Positions 1 through 5,130 of a stretch of 5,691 bases of DNA are shown in pieces. Position numbers and translations under genes: made by a program. The notes below the pieces were generated by a model that was given only the letters and a program-made list of their open reading frames with translations, ran no database searches and was not told the origin of the DNA. The DNA lies in assembly GCA_963640685.1 (NCBI GenBank), contig CAVIAA010000044.1, positions 1 through 5,691 on the forward strand. Direction: 5' to 3'. The number at the start of each line of letters is the position of its first letter. Positions within the stretch are counted from its first letter, which is position 1. This stretch comes from SFEL01 sp963640685. GTDB lineage: Bacteria > Bacillota > Clostridia > Christensenellales > CAG-138.

Positions 1-534
1 GCGGTGCTGGCGCTCGCCGGCGGGCTGATGTTTGGGCTGATATGGGGCAGCGTATACACCTTCATAGGTGCCATGATAAACTGCGCGCTGATGTTCATTG
101 CAGCCCGATATGCGGGCAGGGAGAGCGTGCAGCGGCTGATTCGACAAAGGCTGCCGGAGATCTGGCGGCAAAGGCTGGGCATGGCGCGGGGCAGGGAGGG
201 CTTCCTGCTGCTGATAGTGCTGCGGCTGATACCCGCCGTTCCGTATAACCTCATAAACTACGCCTTCGGGCTTACGGATATGCCGCTTGGGGCGTATATG
301 CTGGGTTCCGCGATAGGTATAATACCCGGAACTCTGGCGTTTATAAACATCGGCGACAAGGCGGCGGACGTTGCCTCGCCGTCGTTCTGGCTGGCGATAG
401 CGCTCATGGCGCTGCTGCTCGCGGCAACCGCGCTGCTGGGCAAAAGGCTGTTTCCGAAAGATAAAGCGGATAAAGTGTATGATAAAGCGTGTAAAGAAGA
501 AAGGGAGAACAAGTCATATGGGAAGGACCAATAA
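1..534 (+). CDS. TVP38/TMEM64 (VTT domain) family membrane protein, 5' end outside window
   Basis: The reading frame is open from base 1 and ends at TAA 532-534, giving 177 visible residues, so the true start lies upstream. The GTG at base 4 is only an in-frame valine. The visible part carries the VTT-domain core: a glycine-rich AGGLMFGLIWG segment (residues 5-15), a helix ending in AARYAGR (34-40), then RLIPAVPYNLINYAFGLT (75-92), whose Arg-x-x-Pro-x-x-Pro and Gly-Leu-Thr are family hallmarks. GSAIGIIPG follows at 102-110, with a last hydrophobic helix near 129-147 and a charged cytoplasmic-looking tail. The family comprises multi-pass membrane proteins related to DedA and to eukaryotic TMEM41B/VMP1 lipid scramblases; bacterial TVP38 substrates are mostly unknown. 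The coding end overlaps the next gene, another TVP38 protein, by 17 bases, suggesting coupled translation. Family assignment is firm; specific function is not. Confidence 0.9.
   Translation, partial: AVLALAGGLMFGLIWGSVYTFIGAMINCALMFIAARYAGRESVQRLIRQRLPEIWRQRLGMARGREGFLLLIVLRLIPAVPYNLINYAFGLTDMPLGAYMLGSAIGIIPGTLAFINIGDKAADVASPSFWLAIALMALLLAATALLGKRLFPKDKADKVYDKACKEERENKSYGKDQ
502..507 (+). promoter_or_regulatory. Ribosome binding site deciding the start of the second TVP38 gene
   Basis: AGGGAG lies 10 bases before the ATG at 518, inside the 3' end of the preceding gene. The alternative in-frame ATG at 479 has no comparable purine tract at a suitable distance and would add 13 very basic residues. 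The 518 start is therefore preferred. Confidence 0.7.
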
Positions 535-1261
535 AAAAAGCAATTTGAAGTGGTATGTGCTGGGCGCGCTGATCGTCCTGTGCATAGTGTACTTTGCTGT
601 GCCATCGGTGAATGCGTATGTAAACAGAATATCCGCCGTGCTGGGCTCTGCAAACGTGGATTCGGTAATAGAGTTCATACGCTCCTACGGCCCGTATTCC
701 ATGGCGATATCCTTCTTTTTGATGGTGTTTTCCTCGGTGATAGCGCCGCTGCCCGCGTTCCTTATAACCTTTTCGAACGCGGCGGTATTCGGCTGGTGGC
801 AGGGGGCGATACTGTCCTGGTCCAGCGCAATGGCGGGCGCCGCGCTCTGCTTCTTTATCGCCCGCGCCCTGGGCAGGGACACCGTTGAAAAGTTCGCCGG
901 AAAGGGCGCCATCGCAAGCGTTGAGGGCTATTTTAAGGAATACGGCTCAAAGACGATACTGGTATGCCGCCTGCTGCCCTTCGTGTCCTTTGACGCGGTG
1001 AGCTACTTTGCGGGGCTGACTCCGATAAGGTTCTGGAGCTTTTTCATAGCGACCGGCATAGGCCAGCTGCCCGCGACCATAGTTTATTCCTACGTCGGCG
1101 GAATGCTGACCGGCGGCATAAAGTACTTTGTTACGGCGCTGCTGTGCATATTCTCCATAAGCATAATAGTCATGATAGTAAAGAGCATGTACGGTAAAAA
1201 ACACCCCAAGGTTGTCGCGGAGCAGGGCACTGCGGGCAGCGCCGGGGATAAAGATGAATAA
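518..1261 (+). CDS. TVP38/TMEM64 (VTT domain) family membrane protein, second copy
   Basis: This encodes a 247-residue multi-pass membrane protein, a normal length for the family. A basic N-terminus is followed by a helix at about 12-28. The VTT core runs from about 55 to 200: PLPAFLITFSNAAVFGWW (77-94), a helix leading into FFIARALGR (112-120), RLLPFVSFDAVSYFAGLT (151-168), and GIGQLPATIVYSYVGG (180-195). A final helix spans about 205-222, and the tail is hydrophilic and acidic at the end. It is a divergent paralogue of the upstream gene, not a duplicate: at the signature loop it has Ser-Phe-Asp where the neighbour has Pro-Tyr-Asn. Proteins of this family are thought to move lipids or lipid-linked molecules across the membrane, or to facilitate small-solute passage; which applies here is unknown. 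The stop overlaps the next start by 8 bases. Confidence 0.92.
   Translation: MGRTNKKSNLKWYVLGALIVLCIVYFAVPSVNAYVNRISAVLGSANVDSVIEFIRSYGPYSMAISFFLMVFSSVIAPLPAFLITFSNAAVFGWWQGAILSWSSAMAGAALCFFIARALGRDTVEKFAGKGAIASVEGYFKEYGSKTILVCRLLPFVSFDAVSYFAGLTPIRFWSFFIATGIGQLPATIVYSYVGGMLTGGIKYFVTALLCIFSISIIVMIVKSMYGKKHPKVVAEQGTAGSAGDKDE
1244..1247 (+). promoter_or_regulatory. Ribosome binding site for the CCG-domain gene
   Basis: GGGG lies six bases before ATG 1254 and overlaps the end of the preceding gene. It supports ATG 1254 over the in-frame TTG at 1212, which would give a 42-base overlap and an unconserved-looking N-terminal extension. Confidence 0.6.
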
Positions 1262-2039
1262 GTCCGGCAATTTCGGCATGGCATGCCATCAGGCGGCGTC
1301 CTTTTCGCCGCTGCTTATGCGCTGCGACAGGGCGGAGGCGGTATTCTGGCCGGGCTGCGCCCTTATGAACCTCGACCCCGAAATACTGCTCAAAGCCGCG
1401 GAGATACTCAGGCGAACGGAGCCCGCGCTCGGCCTCTGCGCCTGCTGCTGCGGCCAGCCGACAGCGTACCTCTTCCCGAAAAAGCACGGCGCAAGGCGGC
1501 ACAGGATAGAGGCGATGCTGAGAAAAAACGGCGTAAGGCGGATATATACCGCCTGCCCGAACTGCGCTGTTCAGCTTAGCAGCCTTAGCGGCATCGAGGT
1601 GATACCGATATGGAGCGCGCTGCAAGGGACGCTGACGAGGGACGACGTTGCCGGCTGCGATATGCCGCTCATGCTGCACGACCCCTGCCCGACAAAAAAC
1701 GACGCGGAGCAGCAGAGGGCTGTGCGCGGGCTGCTGGAGCTTTGCGGCGCGGAGCTGCATGAGCCTGAAAACAGCGGAGCCGATACCATATGCTGCGGGA
1801 ATTTTCATATGCTGCGCGCAACCGACCCCGAAAAGTCCGCCGCGATGCGCAAAAGGCGGGTAGAGCAGCTCGGCAGAGATCTCGCCGTTACCAGCTGCTG
1901 CGAGGGCTGCCTGAATGCCTTCCGCAGCGAGGGCTTGGAGACGGTGCATGTACTCGAGGCGCTCTTTGGCCGGAGCAAGGCGCGGGGCTGGGGCAACAGA
2001 GCAGCCTTTACTAAGCAGGTCGGCAGAAAACAGCAATAA
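1254..2039 (+). CDS. Two-repeat CCG-domain (cysteine-rich) iron-sulfur protein, HdrB-like
   Basis: The product is a 261-residue soluble protein with two cysteine-rich CCG repeats, the fold of the HdrB subunit of heterodisulfide reductase and of the LutA and GlpC redox proteins. Repeat 1 is C35 (in FWPGCALMN), CCCG at 64-67 and CPNC at 101-104. Repeat 2 is C145 (in HDPCPTKND), CCG at 180-182 and CCEGC at 215-219. The spacing of about 35 residues between cysteine groups matches the repeat. In HdrB such cysteines bind non-cubane [4Fe-4S] clusters and the domain acts in thiol/disulfide or quinone-linked electron transfer. No 2x[4Fe-4S] ferredoxin domain (CxxCxxCxxxC) is present here or in a neighbouring gene in the window, so its electron partner is not visible. 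The gene overlaps the upstream TVP38 gene by 8 bases, placing a redox step in the same transcript. The domain call is firm; the substrate is unknown. Confidence 0.88.
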   Translation: MNKSGNFGMACHQAASFSPLLMRCDRAEAVFWPGCALMNLDPEILLKAAEILRRTEPALGLCACCCGQPTAYLFPKKHGARRHRIEAMLRKNGVRRIYTACPNCAVQLSSLSGIEVIPIWSALQGTLTRDDVAGCDMPLMLHDPCPTKNDAEQQRAVRGLLELCGAELHEPENSGADTICCGNFHMLRATDPEKSAAMRKRRVEQLGRDLAVTSCCEGCLNAFRSEGLETVHVLEALFGRSKARGWGNRAAFTKQVGRKQQ

Positions 2040-2056
2040 CAGAGGATAGTAACATA

Positions 2057-2935
2057 ATGAAGAAGCTCAGCCTTGTAATGGATTGCGACTGCACGATGGG
2101 GGTTCCCGGCTGCGACGCGGACGACGGCCTTGCGCTGCTGTATGTGCTGGGCTGCCAGGAGGTTGAGCTGCTGGGCGTTACCTGCTCCTTCGGCAACAAC
2201 ACTCAGGAGACGGTATACAACAACACAAAGCGGCTGCTCGGCGAGCTGTGCAGGGAGGATATACCCGTGCTCCGCGGGGCGGAGAGCCCGAGGGAGCGGC
2301 GAAGCGAGGCGGCGGAGTTCTTGAGCGAGGCTGCGAGGCGGAGAGAGGGGCTTTGCCTGCTAGTGACCGGCAGCACCGGCAACCTGACCGGCGCGGAGGA
2401 ATACGACCCGAATTTCTTTGAAAATATCGCAGAGATATCGCTGATGGGCGGGGTGACCGAGCCGCTGACCGTCGGCGGGCGGCCTATGGCGGAGCTGAAC
2501 CTTTCGGCGGACTATATGGCCTCCATGAACCTGATTAAAAAGGCAAAGCGGCTGCGCATCGCCACCGCACAGAGCTGCCTTGCGTCCTTCTTCAAAAGAA
2601 AGCCCTGCGAGGCGCTTTTAAGGGAACGGAACGACCGGCTCTCCGCGCTGCTGCTGGGCGAATTGGAGTACTGGTTCGATATTTCCGAGAAGGACTGGAA
2701 CCTCGACGGCATGGTGAACTGGGACGTTATGGCGGCGGCGCAGCTGATACATCCGGAATACTTTCACATGAAGCGCGGCGAAATAACCCCCACACAGGAA
2801 AGCCTGAAAACCGGAATGCTGACTGGCTGCGGGGAAAAGCGCGCCGTGCTGCTGCCGGAGATAGCGAACACAGATGATTACGCAAGACATGTATACGAAA
2901 CATATTTCAGCGCCAAGGTGCTGGATAATGTATAA
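2057..2935 (+). CDS. Atypical inosine-uridine nucleoside hydrolase family protein
   Basis: The protein has 292 residues, close to the usual 300-330 of the nucleoside hydrolase (IunH/RihA) family. Family landmarks in order are an N-terminal Asp cluster (D9, D11, D20, D22, D23 within DCDCTMGVPGCDADDG), GVTCSFGNN (40-48), PVLRGA (70-75), LVTGSTGNLTGA (102-113), ISLMGG (127-132), ELN (146-148, matching the ribose-contacting Glu-x-Asn) and NWDVMAAAQLIHPEYF (221-236). Classical members hydrolyse the N-glycosidic bond of ribonucleosides using Ca2+ bound by these aspartates. Two departures are clear: the Asp motif is about seven residues longer than the usual DTDxGxDD, and the His-Asp pair near the C-terminus is Trp222-Asp223. 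Substrate preference, or even chemistry, may therefore differ. There is no signal peptide, so it is probably cytoplasmic. An AGAGGA site at 2041-2046 precedes ATG 2057. Its place before an ABC importer suggests action on the imported compound (inference). Confidence 0.85.
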   Translation: MKKLSLVMDCDCTMGVPGCDADDGLALLYVLGCQEVELLGVTCSFGNNTQETVYNNTKRLLGELCREDIPVLRGAESPRERRSEAAEFLSEAARRREGLCLLVTGSTGNLTGAEEYDPNFFENIAEISLMGGVTEPLTVGGRPMAELNLSADYMASMNLIKKAKRLRIATAQSCLASFFKRKPCEALLRERNDRLSALLLGELEYWFDISEKDWNLDGMVNWDVMAAAQLIHPEYFHMKRGEITPTQESLKTGMLTGCGEKRAVLLPEIANTDDYARHVYETYFSAKVLDNV

Positions 2936-2947
2936 CCAATGAATAAA

Positions 2948-2953
2948 AAGGAG
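2948..2953 (+). promoter_or_regulatory. Ribosome binding site deciding the start of the binding-protein gene
   Basis: AAGGAG lies 12 bases before ATG 2966. The in-frame ATG at 2939 lies upstream of this site and has no good site of its own. Starting at 2966 also gives a clean lipoprotein signal beginning MKK. Confidence 0.75.
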
Positions 2954-2965
2954 AAAAAAGCAAAA

Positions 2966-4192
2966 ATGAAGAAGCTGATAGCTCTGCTGCTGACGGCAGC
3001 AATGGCGCTTGGCCTCGCAGCCTGCGCAAAGCCGGCGGAGACCGCCCAAACCGGTGAGGCCGCAGCGGCCTTTGACGTAAGCACTGCGGACTGGGACGCC
3101 ATAGTTGAAGCGGCAAAGGGCACCACCGTTACCTTCTACGGCTGGGGCGGCGACGAGGAGCGCAACAACTGGCTCAGTACCACCGTTGCAGGCTACCTCA
3201 AGGACAACTACGACATAACGCTTGAGGTCGTCGGCATGAACATAGACGACATACTTGCAAAGCTCTCCGGCGAAAAGCAGGCGGGCACCGAGACCGGCAC
3301 CATCGACATGATATGGATAAACGGCGAAAACTTCTATTCCGCAAAGGAAAACGGCCTGCTCTGGGGCCCGTTTACGGATAAGCTGCCGAATATGGAAGCA
3401 TATATAGACATGGAAGACCCTGAGACCTTGAAGGACTTCTGCATGCCTATTGAGGGCTACGAGGCGCCCTACGGCAAGGCGCAGATGGTGCTCTACAACG
3501 ACAGCGCCGTGACCCCCGAGGCACCAAATTCCGCCGAGGAGCTTCTTGAGTACTGCAAAAAGTACCAGGGAAAGGTGACCTACCCCGCACTGCCCGATTT
3601 TACCGGCAGCGCCTTCGTAAGGAACCTTATATATGAGATATGCGGCTGGGAGCAGTTCCAGACGATGGAGGCGGACAGGGACACCGTTAAGGCTGCAATC
3701 GAGCCGGCGCTTGAGTACCTGCGCGAGCTCAACCCGTACCTCTGGAACGAGGGCAAAACCTTCCCGGAATCCTCCACCACGGTGGACGCGATGTTTGCGG
3801 ACGGCGAGCTGGTATGCTCCATGAGCTACGGCCCGTTTGCGGTCGCGACCGGCATAGCGCAGGGCACCTACACCGACACCACCCGCACCTTCGTTTTCGA
3901 TAAGGGCACCATNNNNNNNNNNAACAAGGCCGGAGCCATGGTCGCGATAAACGCGGTAATATCCGCCGATGTGCAGCTCACCCAGTATTCCGAGCTGAGG
4001 ACGCTTCCGGTCGTTGCAACGGAAAAACTGAACGACGACGAAAAGGCCGCCTTTGACGCGGTAGACCTTGGCGAAGGCGTGCTTTCGCAGGCTGAGCTGC
4101 TTGCGCACCGCCTGCCCGAGATGCCGGCTAACCTCGTGCCGATAATCGAGGATATATGGCTTACCGACGTCGTAGGCCAGTATAACGATTAA
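2966..4192 (+). CDS. ynjB: YnjB-type ABC transporter substrate-binding lipoprotein (contains an assembly gap)
   Basis: The gene reads as 408 residues, four of them undetermined. A lipoprotein signal peptide (MKKLIALLL..., lipobox LAAC ending at C20) predicts membrane anchoring outside the cell. The mature protein resembles the uncharacterised YnjB solute-binding family, in the broad class of ThiB/FbpA/PotD-like binding proteins. From memory of E. coli YnjB, matching blocks include TVTFYGWGG (54-62), IDMIWINGENF (113-123), VTYPALPDFTGSAF (204-217), LNPYLWNEGKTFP (255-267), VDAMFADGEL (273-282) and AMVAINAVISADVQL (324-338). It would capture the transported compound for the two permeases encoded next. 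The substrate of this family is not known to me. The 10-N run at 3913-3922 falls in codons 316-319, and frame is kept across it. The region probably lacks more residues than four (see findings). A hairpin follows the stop codon. Confidence 0.85.
   Translation: MKKLIALLLTAAMALGLAACAKPAETAQTGEAAAAFDVSTADWDAIVEAAKGTTVTFYGWGGDEERNNWLSTTVAGYLKDNYDITLEVVGMNIDDILAKLSGEKQAGTETGTIDMIWINGENFYSAKENGLLWGPFTDKLPNMEAYIDMEDPETLKDFCMPIEGYEAPYGKAQMVLYNDSAVTPEAPNSAEELLEYCKKYQGKVTYPALPDFTGSAFVRNLIYEICGWEQFQTMEADRDTVKAAIEPALEYLRELNPYLWNEGKTFPESSTTVDAMFADGELVCSMSYGPFAVATGIAQGTYTDTTRTFVFDKGTXXXXNKAGAMVAINAVISADVQLTQYSELRTLPVVATEKLNDDEKAAFDAVDLGEGVLSQAELLAHRLPEMPANLVPIIEDIWLTDVVGQYND
3913..3922. other. Assembly gap (10 N) inside the binding-protein gene
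   Basis: Ten undetermined bases interrupt the YnjB-type coding sequence. The reading frame is the same on both sides, so the true gap length is 10 plus a multiple of three if the gene is intact. Comparison with remembered E. coli YnjB suggests about 30 further bases are absent. Confidence 0.95.
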
Positions 4193-4210
4193 ATATAATA
4201 AAGAATCGAT

Positions 4211-4246
4211 GGGACGGCGCGGCAGAACTGAATGCCGCACCGTTCT
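4211..4246 (+). promoter_or_regulatory. Intergenic hairpin between binding protein and permease genes
   Basis: Bases 4211-4224 pair with 4233-4246 around an 8-base loop (4225-4232). Inner stem GCGGCA/TGCCGC has 6 pairs, then there is one C-A mismatch (4218/4239), then 7 outer pairs, two of them G-U in RNA. No T-run follows, so it does not look like a full intrinsic terminator. In ABC operons, such a structure after the binding-protein gene commonly protects the upstream mRNA from 3' decay or lowers read-through, so that binding protein exceeds permease. That role is inferred here. Confidence 0.65.
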
Positions 4247-4254
4247 GTGGTATT

Positions 4255-4261
4255 AGGGGAG
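4255..4261 (+). promoter_or_regulatory. Strong ribosome binding site of the first permease gene
   Basis: AGGGGAG lies five bases before ATG 4267, beyond the foot of the hairpin at 4211-4246. The site therefore stays accessible when the hairpin is folded, and it fixes the start. Confidence 0.75.
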
Positions 4262-4266
4262 TATAT

Positions 4267-5130
4267 ATGCGAAGGAGTTGGCATGCCCCCGTGCTGCTGT
4301 TGCCGCTTGCCGCGGTCACGGCCATAGTCATTTCTGCCTGCGTAAACGTGCTGCTGCAGAGCCTTGGCCATATTCCAGCCTTTGGCCTTACGGGGATAAC
4401 GCTGAAATACTATAAAGAGGTCTTTTCAAGGGCGGAGTTTTTAAGCTCGGTTTGGGTAAGCGTAAGGATAGCCATTGTTTCGGCGCTGCTCTCGGCCGCG
4501 CTCGGCACGCTGCTTTGTGCTGCGCTGGTTCGCCGCCGCGGAAACGGGGCGCTGTACCTGGTTCGCTTCCCGATACTGGTTCCGCATACCGTCGTTGCGC
4601 TTTTTGTGATGACCATGTTTTCACAGACCGGCATTGCGGCGCGGCTGGCCTTTGCGGCGGGCGGGATAGCCGACTATACCGAGTTTCCGCAGCTGCTCTT
4701 TACGCCGGGCTTCGGCGGGGCTATAGCAGCGTATCTGTGGAAGGAGATACCCTTCGTTGCGTACTACACCCTGTCGCTCATGTCCTCGGTATCCGATACG
4801 CTGGGCGAGGCGGCGGAAAACCTCGGCGCGTCGCCGCTCAGGAGCTTTTTCTCTGTAACGCTGCCGCTGAGCCTGCCTGCAGCGGCAAAGGCGACGCTGA
4901 TAATATTCATATACGCCTTCGGCGGGTATGAGCTGCCGGCGCTGCTCGGCGCAACGCTGCCAAAGGCGCTGCCGGTTCAGGCGTACATAACCTATTACAG
5001 CCCTGACCTTACACAGCGCCCGCTCGCGATGGCTATGTTCGGGGTGATACTGCTGCTTTCGCTCGGCATGGCGGCGCTGTATGCCGCGGGCATGAGGCGG
5101 CTGATAAGGCGAACGGGGGGCGGCGCATGA
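4267..5130 (+). CDS. ABC transporter permease, binding-protein-dependent (YnjC N-half-like)
   Basis: This is a 287-residue inner-membrane permease of the MetI-like fold. Hydrophobic helices lie near 8-30, 62-87, 100-119, 148-171, 205-228 and 254-275. The cytoplasmic EAA loop that docks with the ATPase is clear: EAAENLGASP (181-190) followed by FFSVTLP (194-200), with the conserved glycine at 187. It would form half of the membrane channel for the substrate delivered by the YnjB-type lipoprotein upstream, the other half being the next gene. In E. coli, as I recall, YnjC is a single fused protein of about 500 residues; here the two halves are separate genes. The stop codon overlaps the start of the next gene in an ATGA (5127-5130), the usual sign of translational coupling and equal production. 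Family assignment is firm; orthology to YnjC rests on context. Confidence 0.9.
   Translation: MRRSWHAPVLLLPLAAVTAIVISACVNVLLQSLGHIPAFGLTGITLKYYKEVFSRAEFLSSVWVSVRIAIVSALLSAALGTLLCAALVRRRGNGALYLVRFPILVPHTVVALFVMTMFSQTGIAARLAFAAGGIADYTEFPQLLFTPGFGGAIAAYLWKEIPFVAYYTLSLMSSVSDTLGEAAENLGASPLRSFFSVTLPLSLPAAAKATLIIFIYAFGGYELPALLGATLPKALPVQAYITYYSPDLTQRPLAMAMFGVILLLSLGMAALYAAGMRRLIRRTGGGA

Noticed and set aside
479..517. Earlier ATG start for the second TVP38 gene
   Set aside because: There is no good ribosome binding site before it, and the overlap with the previous gene would be 56 bases. ATG 518 has AGGGAG at a suitable distance.
1170..2036. 288-codon open frame on the - strand
   Set aside because: It is the exact antisense of the CCG-domain gene, whose cysteine motifs are unmistakable on the + strand. 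The reverse translation is low-complexity and Arg/Ala-rich.
2931..2936. TATAAC as a promoter -10 before the binding-protein gene
   Set aside because: It spans the stop codon of the hydrolase, has no matching -35 element, and the spacing to neighbours already suggests one transcript.
2939..2965. Earlier ATG start for the binding-protein gene
   Set aside because: The only good ribosome binding site lies downstream of this ATG. Starting at 2966 gives a standard lipoprotein signal.
2618..4240. 540-codon open frame on the - strand
   Set aside because: It lies antisense to the whole binding-protein gene and part of the nucleoside hydrolase gene, runs through the N gap, and its translation shows no recognisable domain. 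GC-rich coding strands commonly give such long antisense frames.
4211..4246. Hairpin as an intrinsic terminator ending the operon
   Set aside because: No T-run follows the stem, and the permeases needed by the binding protein lie directly downstream.
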